From Consotaella salsifontis (GTDB taxonomy: Bacteria; Pseudomonadota; Alphaproteobacteria; Rhizobiales; Rhizobiaceae), in NCBI RefSeq assembly GCF_900167365.1, contig NZ_FUXL01000003.1, forward strand, positions 1-64,000: a DNA stretch of 64,000 nt. Direction: 5' to 3'. The translations under genes were made by a program, and so were the position numbers. Shown here one piece after another: positions 22,944 through 31,761 of this stretch. The notes beneath the pieces were generated by a model. The model made no database searches, was not told where the DNA came from, and saw only the letters and a list, made by a program, of their open reading frames with translations. Within the stretch, counting starts at the first letter, position 1, and every line of letters starts with the position of its first letter.

Positions 22944-23851
22944 TCAGCCGGGTGCAGGTCCTTCGCCGTCGAACAGGGCAAGCCTGTCGAGGGGGCTGAC
23001 CACGGCTCGCAGCATGCGTGTGGCGACCTTGGCGTAGAGCGCGGTCGTATTGAGCTTGGCGTGCCCCAGCAGAACCTGGATGACGCGGATGTCGACGCCG
23101 TCTTCCAGAAGGTGGGTGGCGAAGGAATGGCGTAACGTATGGGGACCGACCCTTTTGGGAATCTCCGCCGCTCGAGCCGCGTCCACCACGATGCGGTGAA
23201 GCTGCCGGGTCGAGATCGGCCGTGTCCAGGTCTGGCCGGGGAACAGCAGCCGTCACGATGCAAGACGCCTTGTCGGTGCCCCTCGATCCACCATTGCCGC
23301 AGGAGGGCAAGAAGATCGGCCGACAGCATGGCGTTGCGATCGCGGCCACCCTTACCGTGTTCGATGCGCAGGATCATGCGGGTGGAGTCGACGTCAGCCA
23401 CCTTCAGGGCTGCGACCTCGGCGACACGCAAGCCCGCGCCGTAGGCGACCGAGAGAGCCGCCAGATGCTTGAGGCAGACTGTCGCGCCGAGCAGGCGACG
23501 CACCTCGTCCGGGCTCAGGACATCGGGCAGTTGGCGCGGGTGATGGAGACGCACCAGCTTGCGAGCGAGATCGGGCCGGTCGATCGTATGAACGAAGAAG
23601 AAGCGCAGCGCCGAGACAACGGCGTTAATGGTCGGTACGCCGAGGCCGGCCTCCTGCTGGACGATCTGGAACCAGCACAGGTCGTCGGCGGTCTCTGTGT
23701 CTGGTGAACGCCCAAGGAATGTCGCCAGGCGCCCAATATCGCGGAAGTAGTTGCGCTGCGTCTCGCGCGGGAAGCGCCGCAGGTCCATCTCATCGATCAG
23801 GCGCTGGCGCAACGGGCTGACCGGTGCTGCGGGAACGAGAAAGGTCGTCAT
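22944..23851 (-). pseudogene. IS91-associated tyrosine recombinase, frameshifted
   Basis: The N-terminal SAM-like region (PLRQRLIDEMDLRRFPRETQ, NYFRDIGRLATFLGRSPDTE) and the first catalytic Arg (GAGLRVAEVAALKVADV) are in one frame. The rest (VGPHTLRHSFATHLLEDGVD with HxLR, then LLGHAKLNTTALYAKVATRM with the H and Tyr) is in another. One G is missing near 23246-23250: adding it gives GWLFPGQTWTRPISTRQLHR. The repaired protein has about 302 residues. The gene precedes the IS91 transposase with only 4 bp between them. Confidence 0.8.
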
Positions 23852-24088
23852 TTGGGAGGCTCCGTTCGGTTGAAGGGAGCCAAATCGTCCGCCCATGCCG
23901 GCCAACGCTCAATCAGACCATGACGCTCATATCAGGCCGCACATGACGAAGCCGCCGCCCATCCCGCGCCAGCGGGTTCGTTCTACGGCCCAAATCTTCC
24001 GTCCCGAAGCGATGCGGAGAAGTTTTCCGCTGCAGCCACCTCATCGAAGTGCAAGGCGCGACGACCGTTGAATACGACCCGCCCCCAC

Positions 24089-24385
24089 TCAAGGCGGCCC
24101 ATTCCTCGGAATCCCCTTCGACGCCGCTCTCGCGGGCTCCTTGCGATATTGCTCGGCCCACGCTTCCAAGTCAGGTAAAGCGTAGCGCACATAACGGCCG
24201 AACTTGTAAAACGCTGGACCGTCGCCGAGCGAACGATAGCATTCGAGCGTGTGAGCTTCCAACGAGAGATAGAGGGCGGCCGCCTCGGTATCGACGAAGC
24301 GGATTGGACCAGGATCTCGAGAAAACACGGCACGGCTGATGATTTCAGCTGTTGGCCAGCGGCGCTGAGGATTTTCCTTAGCCAT
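24089..24385 (-). CDS. Excisionase-like helix-turn-helix protein
   Basis: A 98-residue protein. The HTH_17/AlpA-type core runs from about residue 30: IRFVDTEAAALYLSLEAHTL, ECYRSLGDGPAFYKFGRYVR, YALPDLEAWAEQYRKEPARA. The first 25 residues are basic. The start codon (24385) overlaps the integrase stop (24378-24380), so it is made from the integrase transcript. The position next to the integrase and the fold suggest it directs excision of the element. Confidence 0.8.
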   Translation of the reverse strand: MAKENPQRRWPTAEIISRAVFSRDPGPIRFVDTEAAALYLSLEAHTLECYRSLGDGPAFYKFGRYVRYALPDLEAWAEQYRKEPARAASKGIPRNGPP

Positions 24386-25751
24386 TGGCGGCGGTTCCCT
24401 TGCTGGATTTCCGCCCGGCATTTGCTGGCGGCAGTGTTCGTTCCTTATCTTTCCGATGACGATATGGGCGGTAATTCCCAAGGCTCGTGCGGCTTGGAGC
24501 AACAGCTTCAACCGAAGACGGCTTCGCTTGCCCGCTTGGTCCCTCAACTAGCCGGCCTTTCGCTGTCTCTGCCGGTACGGCCAAGACAATCTCCCGGCGT
24601 CTTGCCGCGACGGCTTCGGCAGCGGCCCGGAGCGGATTGTCCTCATTGTGGACGTAGCGCATGAACATCTGGACGGTTTTGTGGGCCGTCAACGCCATGC
24701 CGACCTTCACCGGCACGCCCGAGTTGGCGATATCCGTTGCCGCGCGATGCCGGATGCCGTGGGTGCCCACATGCGGCACACCTGCGCGTTCGAGGATGCG
24801 CCTCCAGCCGGCGTGATAGGTACCCTCCGTCATCGGTTTTTCGGGGTCAAAGATTGCCGGGCAGACGTAGGGCGAATTTTCGATGCGAGGCGCTTGGGAG
24901 AGCAGGCGGTGGCCTTCCTCGCTGAGGGGCTTGGTCATGTCGCCGGTCTTGCTATCGGGCCAGGTGACCCGACGGCTCTCGAAATCGACCCAGTCCCAGC
25001 GGAGGTTGAGGATCTCGGACATGCGGGCTGCGAACTCGAACTGGAGACGGATGGCCAGCGTCAGAATTGGATGCTCGAGCCCTTCGGCATCGGCGCGGTT
25101 GAGATAGACGTATAGCTTGCGCAGCTCATCGTCCGTAATGAAGCGGGTCTCACCCTTCTCTGGATATTTTTGGACGTGCCGGCACGGGTTGGATCCGTCT
25201 GGACGATATCCCCAAACCTCGGCGAGATTGAACATCTTGCGCAGGCAGGCAAGGGTGCGGTTAGCGATGATCGGGCGATCCGACATCCCGCTCATCATCG
25301 CGAAGACGTCGGCGCGCGTGACGTCCGGAACCTTCAGCTTTCCCAGACGGGGAAGAATGTGGTTCTTGATGTTCATCTGGTTCGTTTCGACCGTGCTCGG
25401 CTTGTTGTGGTGCTTCGAGTAGTCCTCGATGAACCGATCGCAGAGTTCCTTCACCGTCGGCGCCGCCCTCATGGCCGTGCGTTCTGAACTTGGGTCATTG
25501 CCGATACGGACGTCCGCCAGCCAATCCTGCGCGATCTTCCTGGCCTGCTCGACGGTCAATTCACCGTACCGGCCGATCGACGGCTTGCGGCGGATCCCGG
25601 ATCGCGTCTGATAGTTGAGCATGAAGACCTTCCGTCCAGCGGGCGTGACCTTCACCATGAAGCCGGGTATGAGCGTATCGCGGAGATCGTAGTCGCGTTC
25701 CTTCGGGCTCGCGGCCTCGACCGCCGACTTGGTGAGTTTGAGCTTGGGCAT
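24378..25751 (-). CDS. Tyrosine integrase of the integrative element
   Basis: A 457-residue phage-type integrase. The N-terminal DUF4102 domain (1-90) has LTKSAVEAASPKERDYDLRD and LIPGFMVKVTPAGRKVFMLN. The core SAM-like domain is at about 95-190. The catalytic residues are R243 (AARMSEILNL), K268 (SKTG), H331-x2-R334 (HGIRHR), H357 and Y366 (MRYVHNE). The C-terminal 90 residues are basic and disordered. It lies 179 bp from the tRNA-Leu fragment, with transcription leading away from the border, as usual for tRNA-targeting integrases. ATG 25751 gives the family N-terminus; the upstream 15 residues of open frame are rejected. Confidence 0.9.
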   Translation of the reverse strand: MPKLKLTKSAVEAASPKERDYDLRDTLIPGFMVKVTPAGRKVFMLNYQTRSGIRRKPSIGRYGELTVEQARKIAQDWLADVRIGNDPSSERTAMRAAPTVKELCDRFIEDYSKHHNKPSTVETNQMNIKNHILPRLGKLKVPDVTRADVFAMMSGMSDRPIIANRTLACLRKMFNLAEVWGYRPDGSNPCRHVQKYPEKGETRFITDDELRKLYVYLNRADAEGLEHPILTLAIRLQFEFAARMSEILNLRWDWVDFESRRVTWPDSKTGDMTKPLSEEGHRLLSQAPRIENSPYVCPAIFDPEKPMTEGTYHAGWRRILERAGVPHVGTHGIRHRAATDIANSGVPVKVGMALTAHKTVQMFMRYVHNEDNPLRAAAEAVAARRREIVLAVPAETAKGRLVEGPSGQAKPSSVEAVAPSRTSLGNYRPYRHRKDKERTLPPANAGRKSSKGTAANG

Positions 25752-26181
25752 TTTCCACCTCCTGAGAGGCTGGAACCAGGTGCGATATAGGTGCAACTAG
25801 GGATCCAACCGTAGCGTACAACCGGCTGGAACGGGAACCCGGATCAGAGATGAAAGTCCATACGGATCAGTCTCTTATCGGGTTCTAGCGTATGGCCGGA
25901 TACACAACGGATAGCCTATTTTGGCGCGCTCAAAATCCAGTTCTGGTGACAGAGTGTCGGTTCGATTCCGACCACCCGCACCAATCGAGACCAATACTCC
26001 TCTTCAGACAAAGCTTGTCGAGATATCATGGTCACGAGCATGGACCCGCGCGGCGCAAAAGGCTTGGCACGATAAGCAGCGTGGGCGCCGATGCGGTCTT
26101 CGCCAGCGCCACCGGAACGCGTGTTCGTCATTTGCCGTTCCGGATTGAGGACTTCCTCGCAACAAGCTGAAGGTTCGATCG
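25752..26181. other. Element right border and flanking sequence
   Basis: About 430 bp without protein genes. The integrase promoter should be in 25752-25900, the attachment-site tRNA fragment is at 25930-25983, and the chromosomal sequence begins at 25984. Nothing else is recognisable up to the CAP-domain gene. Confidence 0.6.
25930..25983 (+). other. attR: 3' half of tRNA-Leu(CAA)
   Basis: The segment reads as the anticodon loop (TCAAAA), 3' anticodon stem (TCCAG), variable arm, T arm (GTCGG, TTCGATT, CCGAC) and acceptor 3' strand CACCCGC with ACCA. No matching 5' half (GCGGGTG) lies in the 100 bp upstream, where the anticodon 5' stem is replaced by GCGCGC, so this is the duplicated 3' end made by integration. 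The intact tRNA should be at the other border. The exact crossover core cannot be set from one end. Confidence 0.78.
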
Positions 26182-27165
26182 ATGGCGATCCATTCAGATC
26201 AACGGCACTCGGTCGCTAGACCCATGTGCTGCTCGGCGGCCGTCTTCGTGGCGGTCCTTCTGGCGAACCGTGAAGCACCCGCCGCGCCGCCCGATAAACT
26301 CGATCAATGGCGCGAGCAGGCCCTGGAGTTGGTCAACGAGGATCGCAAGGGCGAGGGGCGCGAGGCTCTTACGCTCGGCGATGCGCTCGACGAAGCGGCG
26401 CAGTTTCATGCGAACGACATGGCCAAGCGCAACTACTATTCCCACACCTCGCCGGAGGGGAACGACGTCCAGGATCGCTTCATCGACGTCGGCGGCAGTC
26501 GCTGGGAACTAGTAGAGGAAAACATCGCCCGCTGCTCCGGGTGCCGGCCGCCCATCACCGCCGAAACGATCCGCGAGCTTGAGAAGGGCTGGATGAACAG
26601 CCCACATCATCGCGAGAACATCCTGCGCCAAGGGATCAGCCGCTTCGGCTTCGGCATCGTCCTTGATGACAAGGACGGCCTCTACGCCGTGCAGACCTTC
26701 GCCGGCCCCGGCACGCCGCGTGGATCGGAGGCGGACGAGGCGCCGAAGGTCCTGACGTCCGACGAGATTTCCGCAAGAGCCGCGCAACTTCTCAATCAGG
26801 CGCGGAAGAAGGAGGATGTCGGTACGTTCGAAGTGAGCGCCGCTCTGACCGAGGTCGCGCAGTCGCTCATGCCTGATCCAGCATCTGAGAACCTATCCTT
26901 GAGCACCGGCGGGGGCCTCTTGGAGGCGCTGCCCGCCAACCAACGGACCAAGTGGCGGTCGCTGTCGGTTGTCTCCGCCGCCTGCGGCGGATGCGGAACC
27001 CGCCCGACGCTGGAAGATCTGCGCTCGTTCCGTCGGCAATGGCTCGACAACCCGCAATACAGCCAGCGACTGCTCGATTCAAAGATCAGCGCGATCGGCT
27101 TCGCGCTCCAAACCACGGGATCGGGGCGCAAGGTCGCCGTGCTGGTACTGGGGCAGCCCCGCTAG
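26182..27165 (+). CDS. Secreted CAP-domain protein, possibly with two CAP domains
   Basis: A 327-residue protein with an N-terminal hydrophobic signal (about 14-34, SAAVFVAVLLANREAPAAP). The first CAP/SCP domain (about 40-175) has ALELVNEDRKGEGREALTLG, AAQFHANDMAKRNYYSHTSP with the conserved His, WELVEENIARC and NSPHHRENILRQGISRFGFG. The C-terminal half (about 195-325) repeats the pattern: SARAAQLLNQARKKEDVGTF, then LDNPQYSQRLLDSKISAIGF. It lacks the His residues, so the second copy is degenerate. The function of bacterial CAP proteins is mostly unknown. It is the first chromosomal gene beyond the element border. Confidence 0.8.
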   Translation: MAIHSDQRHSVARPMCCSAAVFVAVLLANREAPAAPPDKLDQWREQALELVNEDRKGEGREALTLGDALDEAAQFHANDMAKRNYYSHTSPEGNDVQDRFIDVGGSRWELVEENIARCSGCRPPITAETIRELEKGWMNSPHHRENILRQGISRFGFGIVLDDKDGLYAVQTFAGPGTPRGSEADEAPKVLTSDEISARAAQLLNQARKKEDVGTFEVSAALTEVAQSLMPDPASENLSLSTGGGLLEALPANQRTKWRSLSVVSAACGGCGTRPTLEDLRSFRRQWLDNPQYSQRLLDSKISAIGFALQTTGSGRKVAVLVLGQPR

Positions 27166-27343
27166 TCAGCGGCGACCGTGTTGCGCGACGTCGGCAACCT
27201 TCTCCATTCTTTCTGATGCGCTGGAGACTTCATGCGCTCCAGCGGAGATGGTCGCCGGCTTTTGCAGAGCCTTGCTCAGGCTTGTCGCCCGACGCCGCTG
27301 GCGCCGGGCGGTTCTGCCGGAAACGGCGGGACGCCTAAACGCC

Positions 27344-28726
27344 TCATCGTCCCCCGCTCTGCTCGGCAGCCTGTTCGCCACCCTGTTTGCGCAGCGCCGA
27401 CACGCTGTCCGCCGTGACCGCACCGGCGTTGTTCGACCAGCCCTGCCGCACGAAGGTCGCCAGCGCCGCAACCTCGTCATCCGACAGCCTGTCGGCGAAG
27501 CCCGGCATTCTGAGGCGGTACGGGCGCTTTGCGGTCGAGGGGAGTTCGGCGCCGTTCAGGATGACGCTGATCAAGCCTGTCGCGTTCTGCGAATTCACCA
27601 GCGAGTTGCCGTCGAGTGGCGGAAAGACCTCGCTCGCCCCTTTTCCGTCGTTGAAGTGGCAGGCGTTGCAGTTATCGAGATAAAGGCGTGGTCCCAGCGC
27701 CATCCCTGGATCGGCCGATGCCAAGAGCTTTGATGTGTCGTTCTCACTCGTCGCGGGCGTCGGCGTGCCGGCCGGCGATTTGTCGCCCGAGGATGCTGGC
27801 GCTGAGGACTCCGGCGCCGGTCCGTTCGTTCCGATCCTGCGCAGGTAGGCGACGACGGCGGCCATGTCATCGTCGGTGAAATATTGCAGAGAATCCTCGA
27901 CGACGAGCGTCATCTCGCCGGTCACGGCCTGATGGGCGTTGCGGCCGGTGGCCAGGAACAACGCGAGCTGCTCGGCGTCCCAGCTCTGCGGAGCGCTTGC
28001 GCCGCTGCGCAGGTTCGGCGCTGACCAACCGGCGATTTCGCCGCCGGTCAGGAAGGCGTCGTCTGCCGCCGTATAGCCGGCCTGGGCAAAAAGGTCGTTG
28101 CGAGGAGAATGGCAGGCCCCGCAATGGCCCGGCCCCTGGACGAGATAGGCGCCGCGATTCAACTGATCGTCTTGGAACGGTGGCACGAACTGCGCATCCG
28201 GCAGGGCGACCCAGTTCCAGGCCCGGATTCCCCAGCGCTGATTGAAGGGGAAGTCGAGCTTCGTTTCCGTGACCTGATTGTTCACCGGCTTCAGTTCGTC
28301 GTGGAAGTAATGATAGAGCGCGCGAACATCTTCCTCGCTGAGCTTGCGATAGTTCGCATACGGCATGGCGGGATAAAGATGCGCCCCGTCCTTGCGGATG
28401 CCGTCGTAAAGCGCGGCGCGGAACTCGTCGAGCGTGTAGCTGCCGATGCCGGTCTCGTTGTCGGGCGTGATGTTGGACGAATAGATGATGCCGAACGGGC
28501 TCTCGATCGGCCGTCCTCCGGCGAAGGGCTTGCCGCCCTCGGCGGTGTGGCAGGCGGCGCAGTCGGCAAGGCGCATGGCGTAGGCGCCCGCACCGTCGGG
28601 GACCTGATAGTCTGCGGCGAGCGCGGTCTTCGGGCCCGTCGTCTGGACCGGCACAAAGATGAAGGCGAGGAGGGCGATCACCCCGACGACCACGAGGGCG
28701 GCAAGGATTTTCAAGAAGGTTCTCAT
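27344..28726 (-). CDS. Triheme cytochrome c (GMC dehydrogenase electron acceptor)
   Basis: A 460-residue protein. A membrane anchor (about 5-27, FLKILAALVVVGVIALLAFI) is followed by three heme-binding motifs: CAACH at 56-60, CGACH at 202-206 and CNACH at 353-357, each in a cytochrome c domain. A Ser/Pro-rich linker (about 305-330) separates the third. This is the usual triheme subunit of membrane alcohol or gluconate dehydrogenases, passing electrons to ubiquinone. It is the last gene of an operon (13 bp after the GMC gene), with a GMC dehydrogenase and a small Tat subunit. Confidence 0.88.
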   Translation of the reverse strand: MRTFLKILAALVVVGVIALLAFIFVPVQTTGPKTALAADYQVPDGAGAYAMRLADCAACHTAEGGKPFAGGRPIESPFGIIYSSNITPDNETGIGSYTLDEFRAALYDGIRKDGAHLYPAMPYANYRKLSEEDVRALYHYFHDELKPVNNQVTETKLDFPFNQRWGIRAWNWVALPDAQFVPPFQDDQLNRGAYLVQGPGHCGACHSPRNDLFAQAGYTAADDAFLTGGEIAGWSAPNLRSGASAPQSWDAEQLALFLATGRNAHQAVTGEMTLVVEDSLQYFTDDDMAAVVAYLRRIGTNGPAPESSAPASSGDKSPAGTPTPATSENDTSKLLASADPGMALGPRLYLDNCNACHFNDGKGASEVFPPLDGNSLVNSQNATGLISVILNGAELPSTAKRPYRLRMPGFADRLSDDEVAALATFVRQGWSNNAGAVTADSVSALRKQGGEQAAEQSGGR

Positions 28727-28739
28727 CGTTCGGCCCTCC

Positions 28740-30509
28740 TCACATCAGGGGCCGCGGGTTCGGCAGATAGTCCGTCCGGATCGCGTGTGCCGCCCAATAG
28801 GCCAGGGCGCCCACCGCGCCCGTCGGATTGTACTGGATGTTCTGCGGAAAGGCGCTGGCGCCCATGACGAAGACGTTGTGCTTGTCCCAGGCCTGCAGAT
28901 AGCGGTTGATGGCGGAGTGCGCCGGATCGGTGCCCATGATCGCGCCGCCGACATTGTGCGTCGTCTGATAGGGACGCACGTCGTACATCGCGCCTTCGCT
29001 CTTGTAGCTCGATTGCCAGCTTTGGGCCCCCATCGTCCCGGCGATCTCCTCGATGCGGGAGCGCATGAACTGGGTCATGCGGATGTCGTTCGGCTTCCAG
29101 TTGAAGGTCATCCGCATCAACGGGCGGCCGTGCCGGTCCTTGTAGGTCGGATCAAGATCGAGATAGCAGTCCCGGTAGCTCATGTTCGAACCGTGGCTGC
29201 CGATCGACATGGCGTGGCCGTACCATTCCTGCACGCCCTTCTTCCATCCGGCACCCCAGGAGGGCGTGCCGCGCGGCATAGAGATGCCGCGTATCGGCTG
29301 GCCATTGGTCGTGCCCGACACGATGTAGCTGCCGCCGATGAAGCCTTCCTTGGCGAAGTCGATCTGGCTGATCGCGAAATCGTCGATCACCATACCGTTG
29401 GAGCCCGCTCCGACGAACGGGTTGAACTCCTTGTCGGGGAAGAACAGCGTGGTGCCCCCGTTCATCTGGTAGGCGTAGTTCTTGCCGGTCACACCCTGTC
29501 CGGAGTTTGGATCGTAGGGCTGGCCGATCCCCGACAGGAGCATCAGGTGCACGTTGTGCAGGGAATAGGCCGCCAAGATCACCATATCGGCGGGCTGGAA
29601 CACCTCTTCCCCGGCGCTCTCGTCCCAATAGGTGACGCCGGTTGCGGTCTTGCGATCATCCGCCAGCTCGACGCGCAGCACCTCCGAATTAACCCGGTAC
29701 TGGAAGTTCGGCTTGCGCTTCAGGGCGTCGAGCACGCAAGTCTGCGGCGACGACTTGGAATAGTTGAGGCAACCGTAGCGCTCGCAGAAGCCACAGAAAT
29801 TGCAGGGGCCGAGCTGCATTCCATAAGGATTGGTGTAGGCCTGCGAGGCGTTGCCGGCGGGGCGCGGAAACGGGTGATAGCCCATGTCGCGCGCGGCCTT
29901 GGCGAACATCTCGGCGTCCAGAGTATGAGGCAACGGCGGCAGCGGATAGTCGCGGCTGCGCGGTGCCTCGAACGGGTTGCCGCCTTCGATGATCTTGCCG
30001 TTGATGTTGCCCGCTTGGCCCGAGATGCCGGCAATGTACTCGAACCGGTCGAAATAGGGTTCCAGCTCCTCGTAGGTGACGCCCCAGTCCTCGATGGTCA
30101 TATCTTCGGGGATGATGTCGAGGCCGAAGTTCTCCTTGATATGGCTGCGCAGGATGAATTCCTCGCGCATCGGGCGCCATGTTTGCCCGTTCCAATGAAC
30201 GCCAGCGCCGCCGACGCCGTCCCCCGGCAGGAAGGAGCCCAGATGCCGGTAGGGCAACGCCGTCTCGTCGAGTGTCCGGCGGATGGTGAGCGTCGAGTTC
30301 TTGGGTCGCTGAAAGAGTTCGTAGCGGATGCCGTAGCGCAGCTCGTCGGCGATCTTGGGATATTCGAAGTCGGGAACCGTCTTGCGGTCTTCGCCGCGCT
30401 CCAGGGCGAGGATCTCCAGGCCTTCGTCGGCCAGCTCCATGCCGAGAATCGCGCCAGTCCAGCCCAGCCCGACGATGACGACATCCTTGCGAGGATCGGT
30501 GCGTGCCAT
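28740..30509 (-). CDS. GMC family oxidoreductase, gluconate 2-dehydrogenase-like large subunit
   Basis: A 589-residue FAD enzyme. The N-terminal FAD-binding Rossmann motif is VVIVGLGWTGAILGMELADE. Further family marks are GAGVHWNGQTWRPMREEF, GPCNFCGFCERYGCLNYSKS (a cysteine cluster that could hold a 3Fe-4S centre, as in fructose or gluconate dehydrogenases), and the C-terminal GMC signature VFVMGASAFPQNIQYNPTGA. HNVGGAIMGTDPAHSA holds the active-site His. The partner genes (small Tat subunit, triheme cytochrome) make this a periplasmic sugar-acid or sugar-alcohol dehydrogenase complex. The substrate cannot be told from sequence. Confidence 0.88.
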   Translation of the reverse strand: MARTDPRKDVVIVGLGWTGAILGMELADEGLEILALERGEDRKTVPDFEYPKIADELRYGIRYELFQRPKNSTLTIRRTLDETALPYRHLGSFLPGDGVGGAGVHWNGQTWRPMREEFILRSHIKENFGLDIIPEDMTIEDWGVTYEELEPYFDRFEYIAGISGQAGNINGKIIEGGNPFEAPRSRDYPLPPLPHTLDAEMFAKAARDMGYHPFPRPAGNASQAYTNPYGMQLGPCNFCGFCERYGCLNYSKSSPQTCVLDALKRKPNFQYRVNSEVLRVELADDRKTATGVTYWDESAGEEVFQPADMVILAAYSLHNVHLMLLSGIGQPYDPNSGQGVTGKNYAYQMNGGTTLFFPDKEFNPFVGAGSNGMVIDDFAISQIDFAKEGFIGGSYIVSGTTNGQPIRGISMPRGTPSWGAGWKKGVQEWYGHAMSIGSHGSNMSYRDCYLDLDPTYKDRHGRPLMRMTFNWKPNDIRMTQFMRSRIEEIAGTMGAQSWQSSYKSEGAMYDVRPYQTTHNVGGAIMGTDPAHSAINRYLQAWDKHNVFVMGASAFPQNIQYNPTGAVGALAYWAAHAIRTDYLPNPRPLM

Positions 30510-30512
30510 GCC

Positions 30513-31304
30513 TCAGGCCCTCTCGCCGGAGATGGAGACGGGGCCGAGCTTGTAGGGCACGTCCCACTTGTCAGCCCACTCGCGGTAGGCGGCTCGGGCG
30601 CCAGGGAAGCCGATATGGAGCCAACCCTGCATCTGATAGTTGCCGCCATACTGCGGATCGGCGAAGTAGCCCTCCTTCGTGTTCTGCAAGAGCAGCGAGA
30701 AGAAGTTTCGCAGTTCAGGCGCAAGATTGAGTTCTCCGCCACCTCCCGATGCGACGGCGACCTCGCTGGTCGCCGACCCTGAGGACTCGGCCACTTCCCC
30801 CTTCGGGGCCTGACCTGGTTGGGTCTTTCCACCTTCCAGAGTCCGCAACGCCTCGTCCTGTTGGGCGGCTTCGAGATCCGCGAACCCACCGCCATAGCGT
30901 TGCTGGCACCAGCCGTTGAATGCCTCAATGCCTTTGCGATAGATCTGCGCCGGTGGCAAAGGGGACTGGAAGCCGAGTTCGGCCGGAGCGTCGGGTTGGT
31001 ACGGCCCCTCCATGTACCAGTCGGCCGCCTGGCCGAACGGCCCGGCCATCTGCAGATCGATGAATACCGGCACGCGCGCCTCGATGGCACCGGGACCGTT
31101 CCCATCCGACGGAATCAGCCGCGCTGTCGCCGCCAGAATGAATGCCCATTCCTCAGCCGTGAAGAACTTCCTGTCGTAATCCTGCAACGACACGGGTTCG
31201 CCGTCCTGCGCATGGGCCGGATCATAGAAAGCCCATGTCAATGCGCCTGCGGCCGTGCCCTGTAGCACGAAGCGTCTGGTGGGCATCCATGGATCATGGG
31301 ACAT
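30513..31304 (-). CDS. Gluconate 2-dehydrogenase subunit 3 family protein (Tat-exported small subunit)
   Basis: A 263-residue protein. The N-terminal Tat signal is RRFVLQGTAAGALTWAFYDP, ending AHA. The body has FTAEEWAFILAATARLIPSD and IEAFNGWCQQRYGGGFADLE, the gluconate 2-dehydrogenase subunit 3 pattern, with a Gly/Ser-rich insert (SSGSATSEVAVASGGGGE) in the middle, and a C-terminal FFSLLLQNTKEGYFADPQYG. It carries the GMC subunit through the Tat system. It is the first gene of the operon, 3 bp before the dehydrogenase. A leader hairpin is at 31322-31351. Confidence 0.85.
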   Translation of the reverse strand: MSHDPWMPTRRFVLQGTAAGALTWAFYDPAHAQDGEPVSLQDYDRKFFTAEEWAFILAATARLIPSDGNGPGAIEARVPVFIDLQMAGPFGQAADWYMEGPYQPDAPAELGFQSPLPPAQIYRKGIEAFNGWCQQRYGGGFADLEAAQQDEALRTLEGGKTQPGQAPKGEVAESSGSATSEVAVASGGGGELNLAPELRNFFSLLLQNTKEGYFADPQYGGNYQMQGWLHIGFPGARAAYREWADKWDVPYKLGPVSISGERA

Positions 31305-31761
31305 CGGTGTCTCCTTATCAGTCCCCGACGGAGGGGCTTGGCTGTCGGGGATGGTGCGAAACGTCTGCGGAAACCGGCGCCTCGCTGCGGCAATCGTGGA
31401 AGAAGAGTCCTGGAGCACCGTTCCGCATGATTGGGCGCGCGTCACACCGGGATCTGTTGCCTTCGTTCCGCCATAAAAAACTAGAGCCGATCGCTTGATC
31501 AGCAAGCCTTTCGTTCGCGAGCTAAAGGAGTCGCGGTCGAATGCGGAGCGACGGGTCGGCGGGTGTCGGTCGCGCCCATCATCGCAAAGCGGCTCCCGAC
31601 ACGCTGAGGGCGGATTCTGGAGGCGATCTCATCAAAGCCGAGCGGCCTTGAAGACGGCTTGCCGGCCCTTCCGCCTTGTGACAATTTTCGGGGCTGCAGT
31701 CTTCTTGAGGTCGGTCGTTGCGGCGGCTCGCCCCTCCCTCTTTTACGGATTCTCCCGCTCG
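31305..31761. other. Divergent intergenic region with a leader hairpin
   Basis: About 457 bp between the dehydrogenase operon and the amidotransferase gene. TCCCCGAC (31322-31329) and GTCGGGGA (31344-31351) form a perfect 8-bp stem in the dehydrogenase leader. The rest is non-coding. The open frame leading into the amidotransferase is an artefact. Confidence 0.5.

Larger units (their letters stand above)
21733..23851 (-). mobile_element. Decayed IS91-family insertion sequence (integrase plus transposase)
   Basis: Two adjacent minus-strand genes, a tyrosine recombinase (23851 to 22944) and an IS91-type HUH transposase (22939 to 21733), are the gene pair of one IS91 subgroup. Each carries a frameshift, so the element is inactive unless the sequence is wrong. 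The ends of the element are not resolvable; candidates lie around 23880-23950 and in 21100-21730. IS91 elements transpose by rolling circle and do not make target duplications. Confidence 0.75.
1..25983. mobile_element. Right-hand part of an integrative (ICE-like) element ending at a tRNA-Leu fragment
   Basis: Everything left of the tRNA-Leu 3' fragment at 25930-25983 has mobile-element content: a repA-type initiator fragment, AlpA-like regulators, DUF736, DUF2493, DUF932, Toprim and large ParB proteins on the minus strand, cargo defence operons, an IS91 remnant, and a terminal tyrosine integrase with an overlapping excisionase-like gene. To the right the content becomes ordinary metabolism. 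The tRNA fragment is the 3' half, with its CCA end pointing outward. That is what is expected when an element integrates into a tRNA 3' end and leaves the intact tRNA at the opposite border. The left border and any type IV secretion or relaxase genes are not in the window, so self-transmissibility cannot be judged. Confidence 0.8.

Noticed and set aside
24049-24664. Plus-strand open frames opposite the excisionase-like and integrase genes
   Set aside because: They are shadows of the recombination genes, which have clear catalytic and HTH motifs.
25880-25983. A complete tRNA-Leu gene at the element border
   Set aside because: The 5' half (acceptor GCGGGTG and D arm) is missing; only the 3' half matches.
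28659-30782. A 707-codon plus-strand open frame opposite the GMC dehydrogenase
   Set aside because: It is the antisense of a high-GC gene with strong family motifs; it has no motif and repeats His/Gly/Asp codon patterns typical of antisense frames.
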